A DNA stretch of 64,000 bases from Xanthomonas sp. AM6 (GCF_025665335.1 NZ_CP106869.1:3064501-3128500); one strand, 5' to 3'. Numbered from the stretch's first letter, positions 44,995 through 54,910 are shown. The notes: generated by a model not told the origin, from the sequence alone. Numbers and translations: made by a program.

Positions 44995-45099
44995 CACGCC
45001 CCTGCCCTTGGTGTCATGGCGTGCAATATAGCCGTTGCCCCTGGAATTGTGGCATTCGGCGACGCCGCCGGGCGACGGGGCTTGCGCAGCGTCATGCCG

Positions 45100-45221
45100 C
45101 TCTCCCCTTCTCCCCTGGGAGAAGGGGCCCGAAAGACGGATGAGGGTACGGCCGGTGCCGCGCAGTCGAATGCCGCGAGGGCTTCGTTCGTACCCTCACC
45201 CCTCTCCCGAGGGGTGAGGGG
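45100..45221. repeat. Palindromic intergenic element, copy 1
   Basis: This is a unit of about 122 bases. It begins with the hairpin TCCCCTTCTCCCCTGGGAGA and ends with CTCACCCCTCTCCCGAGGGG and its complement. Between them GGATGAGGGTACGGCCGGTG faces GTACCCTCAC. Copy 2 lies 57 bases further on in the same orientation. Together they occupy most of the 442-base gap between fimV and asd (44995-45436), which holds no gene. MITE-like in structure; no target duplication could be confirmed. Confidence 0.8.
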
Positions 45222-45278
45222 AATCACGACTTCGTACGATTGTTGCGATGCGACTGGGTTGCGTCGAGTGCGCAGCGC

Positions 45279-45407
45279 CGCTCCCCTCTCCCCTCGGGAG
45301 ACGGTGCCCCAAGGGCGGATGAGGGCACGGCCGGTGCGCGGCAATCGAATGCCGCGAGGGCTTCGCCCCGTACCCTCACCCCTGCCCCTCTCCCGGAAGG
45401 AGAGGGG
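45279..45407. repeat. Palindromic intergenic element, copy 2
   Basis: This is a second copy of the element at 45100, with the same blocks in order: CTCCCCTCGGGAG hairpin, GGATGAGGGCACGGCCGGTG, the shared core AATCGAATGCCGCGAGGGCT (copy 1 has AGTCGAATGCC), GTACCCTCACCCC and the terminal CTCTCCCGGAAGGAGAG hairpin. It ends 30 bases from the asd stop and may act as its terminator. Confidence 0.8.
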
Positions 45408-45436
45408 CATCATGGGCGCGGAGGAGAGACCCGTGC

Positions 45437-46462
45437 TCAGCCTTCCTGGGCGACCAGTTCGGCCAGCTGCACCGCATTGAGCGCGGCGCCCTTGCGGATG
45501 TTGTCGGAGACGATCCACAGGTTGAGGCCGCGCGGATGCGAGATGTCCTCGCGGATGCGGCCGACGTAGACCGCGTCGTTGCCGGAGGCGTGGGTGACCG
45601 GGGTCGGGTAGCCGCCGGGCTTGCGCTCGTCCACCACTTCCACGCCGGGCGCGGCGGACAGCAGCGCGCGCGCCTGTTCGGCGCTGACCTTGCGCGTGGT
45701 CTCGATCGCCACCGCCTCGGAGTGGCCGTAGAACACCGGCACGCGCACCGCGGTCGGGTTCACCTGGATGCTGTCGTCGCCGAGGATCTTGCGCGTCTCC
45801 CAGACCAGCTTCATCTCTTCCTTGGTGAAGCCGTTCTCGAGGAAATCGTCGATCTGCGGGATCAGGTTGAAGGCGATCTGCACCGGGAAGCGCTGCGGGT
45901 CGATCTCCTGGAAGTTGAGCAGCTGGCCGGTCTGCTTGCCCAATTCTTCCAGCGCCGACCGCCCGCCGCCGGACACCGACTGGTAGGTGGCCACGTTGAT
46001 GCGCTCGATGTTGTATTCGCGGTGCAGGGGCGCCAGCGCCACCAGCATCTGCATGGTCGAGCAGTTGGGATTGGCGATGATGCCGCGCGGACGCTGCTTC
46101 AGCGCGTCCGGGTTCACTTCCGACACCACCAGCGGCACGTCGTCGTCGTAGCGGAACGCGGAGGAATTGTCGATCACCACCGCGCCGGCGGCGGCGAACT
46201 TCGGCGCGTATTCCTTGGAGATACCGCCGCCGGCGGAGAACAGCGCGATGTCCACGCCGGTCGGGTCGAAGGTGGCCAGGTCGAGCACGGTGACCTTCTG
46301 GCCCTTGAACTCGACCTGCCCGCCGGCCGAGCGCTCGGAGGCCAGCGGGTACAGGGTGGCGATGGGGAAATCGCGTTCGGCGAGGATGGCCAGCATGGTT
46401 TCGCCGACGGCACCGGTGGCGCCGACGACGGCGACGTTGAAACGACGGGGTTCGTTGCTCAT
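45437..46462 (-). CDS. asd: Aspartate-semialdehyde dehydrogenase
   Basis: Asd reduces aspartyl phosphate to the semialdehyde for lysine, threonine, methionine and diaminopimelate. The 341-aa product has the NADPH loop VVGATGAVGETML. The catalytic Cys is C134 in ANPNCSTMQ. SVSGGGRSALEEL and VFYGHSEAVAIE are also present. ATG at 46462 gives MSNEPRRFNVAVVG; upstream frame is shadow of the next gene. It stands upstream of fimV, with two palindromic elements between. Confidence 0.97.
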   Translation of the reverse strand: MSNEPRRFNVAVVGATGAVGETMLAILAERDFPIATLYPLASERSAGGQVEFKGQKVTVLDLATFDPTGVDIALFSAGGGISKEYAPKFAAAGAVVIDNSSAFRYDDDVPLVVSEVNPDALKQRPRGIIANPNCSTMQMLVALAPLHREYNIERINVATYQSVSGGGRSALEELGKQTGQLLNFQEIDPQRFPVQIAFNLIPQIDDFLENGFTKEEMKLVWETRKILGDDSIQVNPTAVRVPVFYGHSEAVAIETTRKVSAEQARALLSAAPGVEVVDERKPGGYPTPVTHASGNDAVYVGRIREDISHPRGLNLWIVSDNIRKGAALNAVQLAELVAQEG

Positions 46463-46522
46463 GGGAGATTGTTCGATCGGGTAGGAGAAAGGGGGGAACA
46501 GCCGCAGTGCCAGCTGGATTCG

Positions 46523-46564
46523 GGGAACCTCCCGAGCGCGCCGCTCAGGTCGCCGGAGGTTCCC
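46523..46564 (-). other. Inverted repeat at the end of the hydroxyacid dehydrogenase gene
   Basis: GGGAACCTCC (46523-46532) and GGAGGTTCCC (46555-46564) are perfect 10-base arms around 22 bases. The right arm touches the stop codon. No T-run follows on the minus strand, so it may be a Rho-type 3' end stabiliser or an operator for asd. Confidence 0.45.
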
Positions 46565-47598
46565 TATCGTTTTTTGCCGGCGATGATGCCGCCGCCGTTG
46601 CCGGCCGCGATCGCGTCCAGGTTCAATGCGTTCGGCGGACGCCCGGCGTCTGCGCCGATGCCCAGCGCGGCGAGCAGGTTGTCCACCGCCAGCGCCACCA
46701 TCGCGCGCCGGGTCGCGGCGCTGGCGCTGCCGATGTGCGGGGTCAGCACCACGTTGCGCAGCGCCAGCAGTTCCGGGCGCACCGCCGGCTCGCCTTCGTA
46801 CACGTCCAGCCCGGCCGCGGCCAGGCGCCCGTGCGCGAGCGCGTCGGCCAGCGCCAGTTCGTCGATCAGGCCGCCGCGGGCGATGTTCACCACCGTGGCG
46901 CTCGGCTTCATCTGCGCCAGCGCGGCGGCATCCAGGATGTGGTGCGACTGCGCCGAATACGGCAGCACCAGCAGCAGGTGATCGGCGCGCGCCAGCAGTT
47001 CGTCGAAGCCGACGTACCCGGCGGCGTGCGCGCGCTCCACCTCGGCCGGCAGGCGGCTGCGGTTGTGGTACAGCACGCGCATCGAGAAGCCGGCGGCGCG
47101 CCGCGCGATGGCCTGGCCGATGCGGCCCATGCCGAGGATGCCCAGGGTGCTGCCGTGCACGTCGGCACCGAGCATGGTCTGGAACGACCACTGCCGCCAT
47201 TGCCCCTCGCGCAGCCAGCGCTCGGATTCGGTGATGCGCCGCGCGGCGGCCATCAGCAGCGCGAAGCCGAGGTCGGCGGTGGTCTCGGTGAGCACGTCGG
47301 GGGTGTTGCTGGCGACGATGCCGGCCGCGCTGAGCGCGTCCAGATCCAGGTTGTTGTAGCCGACGCCGACGTTGGCGATGGCGCGCAGCCGCGGCGCGCT
47401 CGCGATCTCGGCCGCGCCGATGCGCTCGTTGAGGGTCACCAGCGCACCGTCCAGCGGCGCCAGCGCGGCGGCCAGTTGCGCTGGCGAATACCTGGTCACG
47501 TCGGCGGTGGTGGTCAGCGCGCAATGCTCGCCGAGCCGTGCGACGACATCGTCGAACAGCGGCTGGCTGACCCACACCCGGGGCCGCGACTCAGCCAT
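46564..47598 (-). CDS. D-2-hydroxyacid dehydrogenase (glyoxylate/hydroxypyruvate reductase-like)
   Basis: The 344-aa product is a D-isomer-specific 2-hydroxyacid dehydrogenase with an NAD(P)-binding Rossmann domain ([15 protein letters not shown]). The catalytic Arg is in [11 protein letters not shown], the Glu in GLDVYEGEP and the His in LTPHIGSAS. It most resembles the GhrB group that reduces glyoxylate and hydroxypyruvate, but substrate choice in this family is hard to read. It is placed where Pseudomonas and relatives carry PdxB-like or related enzymes, but lacks the long PdxB C-terminal domain. ATG at 47598 overlaps the aroC stop by 8 bases; a GTG two codons earlier is possible. Confidence 0.85.
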   Translation of the reverse strand: MAESRPRVWVSQPLFDDVVARLGEHCALTTTADVTRYSPAQLAAALAPLDGALVTLNERIGAAEIASAPRLRAIANVGVGYNNLDLDALSAAGIVASNTPDVLTETTADLGFALLMAAARRITESERWLREGQWRQWSFQTMLGADVHGSTLGILGMGRIGQAIARRAAGFSMRVLYHNRSRLPAEVERAHAAGYVGFDELLARADHLLLVLPYSAQSHHILDAAALAQMKPSATVVNIARGGLIDELALADALAHGRLAAAGLDVYEGEPAVRPELLALRNVVLTPHIGSASAATRRAMVALAVDNLLAALGIGADAGRPPNALNLDAIAAGNGGGIIAGKKR

Positions 47599-48694
47599 CG
47601 CCACCGCCGGGAATGCGCGGGGTCACGCTGCCGACGTCGCCGCACTGCGCGCGGTGGCGCAGCGCCTGGTCCATCAGCACCAGCGCCATCATCGCCTCGG
47701 CGATCGGGGTGGCGCGGATGCCCACGCACGGATCGTGGCGGCCGGTGGTGATCACGTCCACCGCCTGCCCGTCCACGTCCACAGTGGCGCCGGGCAGGCG
47801 CAGGCTGGAGGTGGGCTTGAACGCCAGCGAGGCGACGACCGGCTGGCCGGTGGCGATGCCGCCGAGCACGCCGCCGGCGTGGTTGGACTGGAAGCCGTCC
47901 GGCGCGATCAGGTCGCGGTGCTCGGTGCCCTTCTGGGCGACCGCGGCGAAGCCGTCGCCGATCTCCACGCCCTTGACCGCGTTGATGCTCATCAGCGCCG
48001 CGGCCAGTTCGCCGTCGAGCTTGCCGTAGATCGGCTCGCCCCAGCCCGGCGGCACGCCGTCGGCGACCACGGTCACCTTGGCGCCGATCGAATCGCCGGA
48101 CTTGCGCAGCGCGTCCATGTAGCGTTCCAGTTCCGGCACCTGCGCCGCGTGCGGCCAGAAGAACGGGTTGTCCTCCACCGCGTCCCAGTCGAAGCCCTGC
48201 GGCAGCAGCGGCCCGAGCTGGGACAGGTAGCCGCGCACGCGCACGCCGTAGCGCTGCGCCAGCCACTTCTTGGCGATCACGCCGGCGGCCACGCGCATGG
48301 TGGTCTCGCGCGCCGAGGAACGGCCGCCGCCGCGCGGGTCGCGGATGCCGTACTTCTGCCAGTAGCTGTAGTCGGCATGGCCCGGGCGGAACTGGCGGGC
48401 GATGTCGGTGTAGTCCTTGCTGCGCTGGTCGGTGTTGCGGATCAGCAGGCCGATCGGGGTGCCGGTGGTGCGGCCTTCGTAGACGCCGGACAGGATCTCG
48501 ATGGCGTCGGCCTCGCGCCGCGCCGAGGTGTGGCGGCTCTTGCCGGTGGCGCGACGCTGCAGGTCGTGGGCGAACTCGCTGGCGTCCAGTTCCAGCCCCG
48601 GCGGGCAGCCGTCGACCACGCAGCCGATCGCCGGCCCGTGCGATTCGCCGAAGGTGGTGACGGTCAGCAGGGTGCCGAAGCTGTTCGCGCTCAT
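47591..48694 (-). CDS. aroC: Chorismate synthase
   Basis: AroC makes chorismate, the branch point to tryptophan, phenylalanine, tyrosine and folate. It needs reduced FMN. The 367-aa product has the three family signatures: [18 protein letters not shown] near the N-terminus, the FMN/substrate region [18 protein letters not shown] and [13 protein letters not shown] with [21 protein letters not shown] at 48694 is close behind prmB (10-base gap). The chain prmB-aroC-hydroxyacid dehydrogenase-asd is tightly packed and probably cotranscribed. Confidence 0.98.
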   Translation of the reverse strand: MSANSFGTLLTVTTFGESHGPAIGCVVDGCPPGLELDASEFAHDLQRRATGKSRHTSARREADAIEILSGVYEGRTTGTPIGLLIRNTDQRSKDYTDIARQFRPGHADYSYWQKYGIRDPRGGGRSSARETTMRVAAGVIAKKWLAQRYGVRVRGYLSQLGPLLPQGFDWDAVEDNPFFWPHAAQVPELERYMDALRKSGDSIGAKVTVVADGVPPGWGEPIYGKLDGELAAALMSINAVKGVEIGDGFAAVAQKGTEHRDLIAPDGFQSNHAGGVLGGIATGQPVVASLAFKPTSSLRLPGATVDVDGQAVDVITTGRHDPCVGIRATPIAEAMMALVLMDQALRHRAQCGDVGSVTPRIPGGGDG

Positions 48695-48704
48695 GGCCGC
48701 CGGC

Positions 48705-49631
48705 TCACCGGCCCGCGGCCAGGTCGGCGATGCGCGCGTGGTGCGCGACCAGTTCGCTGGCTTCCACCGCGAAGATGCCCATCTGCCCGACCTTGAACTC
48801 GACCCAGGCGAAATCCACTTCCGGCAGCAGTTGCACCAGCGCGCGCTCGGATTCGCCGACTTCGCAGATCAGCAGGCCGTCCTCGCTGAGGTGGTCCGGC
48901 GCGTCGCGCAGGATCTTCAGCGCCAGGTCCAGGCCGTCGTCGCCGGCGCGCAGGCCCAGTTCCGGCTCGTGCGCGTACTCGGGCGGCAGCGCGTCGGTCT
49001 CGGCGTGGGTGACGTAGGGCGGATTGGTGACGATCAGTTCGTAGCGGCGCCCGCCCAGCCCGGCGAACAGGTCGGACTTGACCAGTTCGACGTTGTCGGC
49101 CAGCAGCCGCGCCTTGTTCTCGGCGGCCAGCGCCAGCGCATCGTCGCTGATGTCGACCGCGTCCACCTGCCAGTTCGGGTTGTAGTGCCCCATCGCGATG
49201 GCGATGCAGCCCGAGCCGGTGCACAGGTCCAGCGCGCGGCTGACCTCGCGCCCGGCCAGCCACGGCTCGAACCCGGCTTCGATCAGCTCGGCGATCGGCG
49301 AGCGCGGCACCAGCGCGCGCGCGTCGCTCTTGAAGCTGAGCCCGGCGAACCAGGCCTCGCCGGTCAGGTAGGCGGCGGGGATGCGCTCGGCGATGCGGCG
49401 CTCGAACAGCGCCAGCACCTGCGCCTTTTCCGGCGTGGTGACGCGGGCGCTGCCGTAGGCCGGGCCCAGGTCGTGCGGCAGGTGCAGCGCGTGCAGCACC
49501 AGCTGGGTGGCTTCGTCCAGGGCGTTGTCGTAGCTGTGGCCGAAGCTCAGCCCGGCGGCGTTGAAACGGCTGGTGCCGTAGCGGATCAGGTCGATGATCG
49601 TGTGGAGTTCGGCGGCCGCGTCGGCAGTCAT
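48705..49631 (-). CDS. prmB: Ribosomal protein L3 N5-glutamine methyltransferase
   Basis: PrmB methylates a glutamine in ribosomal protein L3. The 308-aa product has the N-terminal helical domain, the SAM loop [16 protein letters not shown] and the glutamine-methyltransferase motif NPPY near residue 203 ([11 protein letters not shown]). PrmC shares these motifs. I choose PrmB because of the position beside aroC, as in E. coli, and because the N-terminal part [20 protein letters not shown] is PrmB-like. ATG at 49631 is used; upstream codons lie in the divergent promoter region. Confidence 0.93.
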   Translation of the reverse strand: MTADAAAELHTIIDLIRYGTSRFNAAGLSFGHSYDNALDEATQLVLHALHLPHDLGPAYGSARVTTPEKAQVLALFERRIAERIPAAYLTGEAWFAGLSFKSDARALVPRSPIAELIEAGFEPWLAGREVSRALDLCTGSGCIAIAMGHYNPNWQVDAVDISDDALALAAENKARLLADNVELVKSDLFAGLGGRRYELIVTNPPYVTHAETDALPPEYAHEPELGLRAGDDGLDLALKILRDAPDHLSEDGLLICEVGESERALVQLLPEVDFAWVEFKVGQMGIFAVEASELVAHHARIADLAAGR

Positions 49632-49710
49632 GGCAACAGGCAAGGCAATTCGGCCCCCGATTATAGAGGCCCGACCGCTATCATGAGCGTTCGTTGCACG
49701 GGAAATCAGT

Positions 49711-50361
49711 ATGTTCAACCGCAACTTCGGCATCGTTCTGGTGGTCGCGCTGGCCGCCGGCCTGGGCTTGCTGCTGGCCCAGAAGTATTTCGGCGGCAGC
49801 GCCGCCCCGGCCTGGCCGGAGACGCGCGCGGTGCGCCTGTACCCGCAGCCGCGCACCCTGCCCGACTTCCACCTGCGCCAGTCCGACGGCACGCCGCTGG
49901 TCCCGGGCGAGCTGAAAGGCCACTGGACGCTGGTGTTCCTGGGCTTCACCGCCTGCCCGGACGTGTGCCCGACCACCCTGGCCGACCTGGCCCGGGCGCA
50001 GAAGCAGTGGCAGCCGATCCCGGAGACGCTGCGCCCGCGGGTGCTGTTCGTGTCGGTCGATCCGCAGCGCGACACCCCGTCGCGGCTGGGCGACTACGCC
50101 CACGCCTTCCACAAGGACACGATCGCCGCCACCGCCGACGTGCCGGAGCTGGAGCGCTTCGCCACCGCGCTGGGCTTCGTGTTCCAGAAGGTGCCCGGCA
50201 AGCATTTCCAGGAAAACCCCAACGACTACAGCATGGACCACTCCGCCGCGATCGCCGTGCTCGACCCGCAGGGCCGCCAGACCGGGCTGATCCGCCCGCC
50301 GTTCGATCCGGCCGCGATCGCCGCCGACCTGCAGGCGCTGACCGAGGCGACCGCGCCATGA
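49711..50361 (+). CDS. SCO1/SenC family copper chaperone
   Basis: SCO proteins deliver copper to the CuA site of cytochrome oxidase or act as thiol reductants. The 216-aa product has an N-terminal membrane anchor ([17 protein letters not shown]) and a periplasmic thioredoxin fold. The copper ligands are C82 and C86 in [11 protein letters not shown] and a His near residue 177 in YSMDHSAA. The conserved SVDPQRDTP is present. GGGAA precedes the ATG. Its stop overlaps the psd start in ATGA, so the two are coupled although their roles differ. Confidence 0.93.
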   Translation: MFNRNFGIVLVVALAAGLGLLLAQKYFGGSAAPAWPETRAVRLYPQPRTLPDFHLRQSDGTPLVPGELKGHWTLVFLGFTACPDVCPTTLADLARAQKQWQPIPETLRPRVLFVSVDPQRDTPSRLGDYAHAFHKDTIAATADVPELERFATALGFVFQKVPGKHFQENPNDYSMDHSAAIAVLDPQGRQTGLIRPPFDPAAIAADLQALTEATAP

Positions 50362-51203
50362 GCCTGGTGACCTCGCTGACCTACGTGCTGCCGCACCGGC
50401 TGCTGTCCTCGCTGGCGCGGCGCCTGGCGTATTCGTCGCGGCCGGGCCTGAAGCAATGGCTGATCGACACCGTGGTGCGCCGCTTCGGGGTGAACCTGGC
50501 CGAGGCCGCCGAACCCGACCCGCGCGCCTACCCGACCTTCAATGCGTTCTTCACCCGTGCGCTGAAGCCCGGCGCGCGCGTGGCCGACGCCGACCCGCAG
50601 GCGCTGCTGATGCCGGCCGACGGGCGCATCAGCCAGCTCGGCCCGATCCGGGACGGGCGCATCTTCCAGGCCAAGGGCCAGTCGTTCACCGCCGCCGAGC
50701 TGCTCGGCGACGAGGCGGCCGCCGCGCCGTTCGCCAACGGCCTGTACGCCACCGTGTACCTGTCCCCGCGCGACTACCACCGCGTGCACATGCCCTGGAC
50801 CGGCACCCTGCGCGAGACCGTGCACGTGCCGGGCCGCCTGTTCAGCGTCGGCCCCGACGCGGTGCGCGCGGTACCGCGGCTGTTCGCGCGCAACGAGCGG
50901 CTGGTCTGCCATTTCGACACCGACTTCGGGCCGATGGCCTCGGTGATGGTCGGCGCGCTGCTGGTCTCCGGCGTGGAGACGGTGTGGAACGGCGTGGAGA
51001 TCCCGCGCTATGGCGACCGCATCACCCGCAAGGACTGGCGCGGCAAGGGCATCACCTTGCAGCGGTTCGAGGAGATGGCGCGCTTCAACTACGGCTCCAC
51101 CGTGATCGTGCTGCTGCCTCCGGGCGTGGCCGCCTTCGATCCGGCGCTGGCCGCAGAATCGCCGGTGCGATTGGGTCAGGCGCTGGCGCGGTTGCTGCAC
51201 TGA
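50358..51203 (+). CDS. psd: Phosphatidylserine decarboxylase proenzyme
   Basis: Psd makes phosphatidylethanolamine at the inner membrane. The 281-aa proenzyme cleaves itself to give an alpha chain with a pyruvoyl group. The cleavage site is Y245-G246-S247-T248 (family usually LGST), S247 becoming the pyruvoyl. Other family blocks are [39 protein letters not shown] and the [14 protein letters not shown] region. ATG at 50358 overlaps the SCO stop. The very long open frame upstream is antisense to other genes. A degenerate copy of the 3' end follows. Confidence 0.96.
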   Translation: MSLVTSLTYVLPHRLLSSLARRLAYSSRPGLKQWLIDTVVRRFGVNLAEAAEPDPRAYPTFNAFFTRALKPGARVADADPQALLMPADGRISQLGPIRDGRIFQAKGQSFTAAELLGDEAAAAPFANGLYATVYLSPRDYHRVHMPWTGTLRETVHVPGRLFSVGPDAVRAVPRLFARNERLVCHFDTDFGPMASVMVGALLVSGVETVWNGVEIPRYGDRITRKDWRGKGITLQRFEEMARFNYGSTVIVLLPPGVAAFDPALAAESPVRLGQALARLLH

Positions 51204-51253
51204 CGCGCGGCGGCGCGCCAAGCCAGCCGCGCCCTCGGGCCACTGCGGCGCGG

Positions 51254-51375
51254 CGCGCTTCGACTACGGCTCCACCGTGATCGTGCCGTTGCCGCCGGGC
51301 GTGGCCGCCTTCGACGCCGGCCTGGCCGCGAAAACGCAGGTGCGGCTCGGCCAGGCCCTGGCGCGGCGGCTGCAA
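51254..51375 (+). pseudogene. Duplicated fragment of the psd 3' end
   Basis: About 122 bases repeat psd bases 51078-51200 with scattered changes. The translated fragment reads [16 protein letters not shown], then [20 protein letters not shown], against [16 protein letters not shown] and [20 protein letters not shown] in psd. It is in a different frame from psd, has no start of its own and follows the psd stop by 50 bases. The self-cleavage GST is kept. I read it as the decayed end of a tandem duplication. Confidence 0.85.
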
Positions 51376-51429
51376 GGCCGAGGCACGGCGGCATCGGCCA
51401 AGCATTTCGGACGGCGCGGCGCTTTCTGC

Positions 51430-51518
51430 AGCAGGGGCTTCAGCCCGACCAGGCGTTACCGGCAATGCCGGCCGGACTGAAGCGCTGCGCTTTGCGGGAG
51501 GGACTTCAGTCCCGACGC
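51430..51518. repeat. Cluster of three REP-like heads
   Basis: GCAGGGGCTTCAGCCCGACC (51431-51450), an inverted partner around 51471-51488 (GCCGGACTGAAGCGCTGC) and GGGAGGGACTTCAGTCCCGA (from 51496) all carry the CTTCAG core of the REPs at 6515 and 6696. The first two face each other as an imperfect palindrome. They are less perfect than the other REPs, so probably older. Confidence 0.6.
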
Positions 51519-51606
51519 AGTGCCGCCGGTCCCGCACCGGAACCAGGCCCCGGTGCGCCACAGGCAAAACGCGCGTCGCCGCCGCGTTCCAGCGCCCCGC
51601 AAGCCG

Positions 51607-53205
51607 TCACTTGTCGCAGCCCGTCATCTTCAGCGACTGCCCCGGCTTCAGTGCATACCCCGGCGCACGCAGGCCATTGGCCTTGGCCAGCTGCTTGATG
51701 TCGCAGCTGTAGCGGTCGGCGATCCGGCCCAACGTGTCGCCCTTGGCCACACGGTAGCTGCGCACCTGCCTGGGCTTGGGCTTGACCGGCGCCGGGCGCC
51801 CGGTGGCGACCGTGGTCGGCACGCCGGCCACCGGGGTCACGTCGCCCACCGCCACGTTGCCGGTGGGGTCGGCCACCGCCGGGCCGTTGCTGCGGATCGC
51901 GGCGTTGACGTCGGCGGTGATCAGCGCGCGCGCCAGGTCGGCGCGCGGGCCGCTGACGCAGTTGCGGTTGTACAGGCCGACGATCTTGGTGGTGGCGTTG
52001 AGGGTGACCCCGGCCGGGATCCAGCCGTCCGGCTCGTAGCGCGGGTTGAGGTTGCGCAGCGCGCGCATGTAGCCGTCGCGGGTGCCGTCGCTGCCCAGGC
52101 AGATGGTCAGTTCGTAGATCGTGGTCGACTTGGCCAGGCGCAGCGTCGCCGGCTGCGCGGTGATCTTCGGGAACGCCACGCCGTACTGCTGCGGGTGCAG
52201 GAAGATCCACGCCGCGGCGATCACCATCGGCACGTAGTCCTTGGTCTCGGCCGGGAACTGGTTGTACACCGAGGCGTCCCAGAAGCTGCGCCCCTGCATC
52301 TGGTTGAACACGCGCGCGGCGCGGCCCTCGCCGCCGTTGTAGCCGGCCAGCGACAGCTCGATGCTGCGGTTGAGCTCGGCCATGCGCTCGTTGATGTACA
52401 CCGCGCTGGCCTCGGCGGCGCTGCGCGCGTCGTAGCGGGTATCGAAGCCGGTGCCGTCCGGGCCCAGCCCGAAGCGGCGCCCGGTGGCCGGCATGAACTG
52501 CATCAGCCCGGCGGCGCCGACCCGCGAATTGGCGTGCACGCGGCCGTTGGATTCCTTGGCCATGATGCCGAACAGCAGCGCCTCCGGCAGCCCGCGCTTC
52601 TCCCACTCCGGCCACATGACCGCGCGCAGGTTCTGGTAGTTCTCGTAGCTGTTCATCAGCGACGGGCGCATGTCGGTGAGCCAGCGGCGGATGCCGGCCT
52701 GCACCGCCGGGTTGTATTCGACCATCGCGTCGAAGGCATGGCGCTGGTCGTTGAGCAGGCTGGCCGCGCGCGCGGCCTCCGGCACGTCGGCGGCCAGCGG
52801 GCTGATGTGGTCCGGGTCGGCCTGCAGCGGCGCGGCGCCGTCGTCGACCGCATCGGCGTCGGTGGCCTCGCCCTGCGCGTCGGCCTTCGCCTTGAGCAGG
52901 CGCTTGTAGGCGCTCAGGTAGGTGCCGACCTGGCAGCCGCGCTGCTTGATGCAGGCGTCGACCACGTCCTCGATGTCCTCCAGCGCCGCGTCGCTTTCCT
53001 GGGTGCCCTTGGGGTCGCTGTTGCCGACCAGCACCATCGCGTCGTTGTAGCGCTTCTCGGCCGCGGCCAGGCGCTGGTCGAGCACGGCGATGGCGGCCTT
53101 GTCGCGGGTGGAGACGCGTTCGGCGTGGGCGGCGGGAGCGGCGCAGGCCAGCGCCAGGGCAGCCACGGCGGGCCATCCATGGGGGATACGGAACGAAAGG
53201 GGCAT
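51607..53205 (-). CDS. LysM lytic transglycosylase, MltD-like
   Basis: The 532-aa product is a periplasmic or lipid-free lytic transglycosylase that cuts peptidoglycan glycan strands. It has a signal peptide (AVAALALACAAPAAHA). An SLT domain follows with catalytic E218 in GIMAKESNGRVHANS, then GAAGLMQFMPATGRRFGL and LAGYNGGEGRAARV, the standard blocks. A C-terminal LysM starts SYRVAKGDTLGRIADRYS. An N-terminal region of about 130 residues between signal and SLT domain is Ala/Asp-rich. ATG at 53205 (MPLSFRIPHG) is chosen ahead of the signal. Confidence 0.9.
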   Translation of the reverse strand: MPLSFRIPHGWPAVAALALACAAPAAHAERVSTRDKAAIAVLDQRLAAAEKRYNDAMVLVGNSDPKGTQESDAALEDIEDVVDACIKQRGCQVGTYLSAYKRLLKAKADAQGEATDADAVDDGAAPLQADPDHISPLAADVPEAARAASLLNDQRHAFDAMVEYNPAVQAGIRRWLTDMRPSLMNSYENYQNLRAVMWPEWEKRGLPEALLFGIMAKESNGRVHANSRVGAAGLMQFMPATGRRFGLGPDGTGFDTRYDARSAAEASAVYINERMAELNRSIELSLAGYNGGEGRAARVFNQMQGRSFWDASVYNQFPAETKDYVPMVIAAAWIFLHPQQYGVAFPKITAQPATLRLAKSTTIYELTICLGSDGTRDGYMRALRNLNPRYEPDGWIPAGVTLNATTKIVGLYNRNCVSGPRADLARALITADVNAAIRSNGPAVADPTGNVAVGDVTPVAGVPTTVATGRPAPVKPKPRQVRSYRVAKGDTLGRIADRYSCDIKQLAKANGLRAPGYALKPGQSLKMTGCDK

Positions 53206-53404
53206 GATCGGACGCGACGACGGAAAGGCCGCAGGGTAGCCGCCGCTGTCACATCGCGGCAAGGTCGGGCCATCGCCGGCCCCGTGCCGGCACGGCCTGC
53301 GTTCATCGCTGCGGCCGGGCGAATCCCGGCCCGCGGCCATCCGCCCGGCGAGCGGGCGCCGGCGCGAACGCCTAGAATCCGCCCACCTCACCGCGGAGCT
53401 GTTC

Positions 53405-54910
53405 ATGGACCCGATCCTGCTGGGCAAAGGCGTGACCGACGACATCGCGGTGCTGCTGCAGCCGCGCCTGGGCAATCGCCACGGGCTGGTCGCCGGCGCC
53501 ACCGGCACCGGCAAGACCGTGACCCTGATGACCCTGGCCGAAGGCTACTCGCGGATCGGCGTGCCGGTGTTCATGGCCGACGTGAAGGGCGACGTGGCCG
53601 GGCTGGCGGTGGCCGGCGACGGCAGCGAGAAAGTGCTGCAGCGCGCCAAGGACATCGGCGTGGCCGACTATGCCCCGGCCGCCAACCCGGTGGTGTTCTG
53701 GGACCTGTACGGCCAGCTCGGGCACCCGGTGCGCACCACCGTCAGCGAGATGGGGCCGACCCTGCTGGCGCGGATCCTGGAACTCAACGACACCCAGGCC
53801 GGGGTGCTCGACATCGTGTTCAAGCTGGCCGATGACCGCGGCCTGCTGCTGCTCGACCTGGACGACCTGCGCGCGCTGCTGGCGCTGGTGGTGGAGCAGC
53901 GCAAGGACATCTCCACCGAATACGGCCTGGTCAGCGCGCCCTCGGTGGCGGCGATCCAGCGCGCGCTGCTGCGCCTGGCGCAGGACGGCGGCGAAGGCTT
54001 CTTCGGCGAACCGGCGCTGGACCTGGCCGAGCTGATGCGGGTCGGCAGCGACGGCCGCGGCGTGATCGGCATCCTCGCCGCCGCGCAGCTGGTGCTCAAG
54101 CCGCGCCTGTACTCGACCTTCCTGCTGTGGCTGCTGTCGGAGCTGTTCGAGCGGCTGCCGGAAGTGGGCGACCTGGACAAGCCCAAGCTGGTGTTCGTGT
54201 TCGACGAGGCGCACCTGCTGTTCGACGATGCGCCGCCGGCGCTGGTGCAGCGCATCGAACAGGTGGTGCGGCTGATCCGCTCCAAGGGCGTGGGCGTGTA
54301 CTTCTGCTCGCAGTTCCCCGACGACGTGCCCGACAACATCCTCGGCCAGCTCGGCAACCGCGTGCAGCACGCACTGCGCGCCTACACCCCGCGCGACCAG
54401 AAGGCGGTGCGCACCGCCGCCGAGACCTTCGTCGCCAATCCCAAGCTGGACGTGGCCAAGGCCATTTCCCAGCTCGGCACCGGCGAGGCCCTGGTCTCCA
54501 CGCTGCAGGACAAGGGCGTGCCGTCGCCGGTGCAGCAGACCCTGATCGCGCCGCCGCGCTGCCGGATGGGCGCGATCTCCGATGCCGAGCGCGCGCAGGT
54601 GCGCGCCGCCAGCGTGGTCGGCAACCGCTACGACACCGCGGTCAACCGCGAATCGGCGGCGGAGCTGCTGGCGCGCCGGGTCGAGCAGGTCGCGGAGAAG
54701 ACCGCCGCGCCGGCGGCGCGCACCCGCGAGCAGGACGACGCGCAGGACAGCGGCTTCGGCCAGGCGGTCAAGGACGCGGTGTTCGGCACCAAGCGCCGCC
54801 AGGGCATGCTGGAGACGATGGCCAAGCAGACCTCGCGCACCGTCGGCAACCGCATCGGCCAGCAGATCGTGCGCGGCATCTTCGGCAGCATCTTCGGCGG
54901 CAAGCGCTGA
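53405..54910 (+). CDS. HerA-like ATPase of the DUF853 family
   Basis: The 501-aa product is a cytoplasmic P-loop ATPase of the HerA/FtsK-like superfamily (DUF853, called YjgR in E. coli). Walker A is GATGTGKT at residues 31-38 and Walker B is LVFVFDEAHLLF. MADVKGDVAGLA, YFCSQFPDDVPDNILGQLGN and RAYTPRDQKAVRTAA are characteristic family blocks. The C-terminus is basic and Ala-rich and ends in a Gly-rich segment (GIFGSIFGGKR). The substrate is unknown; DNA or protein translocation is inferred from the fold. Confidence 0.88.
   Translation: MDPILLGKGVTDDIAVLLQPRLGNRHGLVAGATGTGKTVTLMTLAEGYSRIGVPVFMADVKGDVAGLAVAGDGSEKVLQRAKDIGVADYAPAANPVVFWDLYGQLGHPVRTTVSEMGPTLLARILELNDTQAGVLDIVFKLADDRGLLLLDLDDLRALLALVVEQRKDISTEYGLVSAPSVAAIQRALLRLAQDGGEGFFGEPALDLAELMRVGSDGRGVIGILAAAQLVLKPRLYSTFLLWLLSELFERLPEVGDLDKPKLVFVFDEAHLLFDDAPPALVQRIEQVVRLIRSKGVGVYFCSQFPDDVPDNILGQLGNRVQHALRAYTPRDQKAVRTAAETFVANPKLDVAKAISQLGTGEALVSTLQDKGVPSPVQQTLIAPPRCRMGAISDAERAQVRAASVVGNRYDTAVNRESAAELLARRVEQVAEKTAAPAARTREQDDAQDSGFGQAVKDAVFGTKRRQGMLETMAKQTSRTVGNRIGQQIVRGIFGSIFGGKR

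Noticed and set aside
45100-45407. Coding sequence in the fimV-asd gap (frames such as 45016-45480)
   Set aside because: Translations only follow the duplicated palindromic elements and carry no domain.
46564-47598. Naming the hydroxyacid dehydrogenase pdxB
   Set aside because: The protein lacks the long PdxB C-terminal domain and is more like the glyoxylate/hydroxypyruvate reductases.
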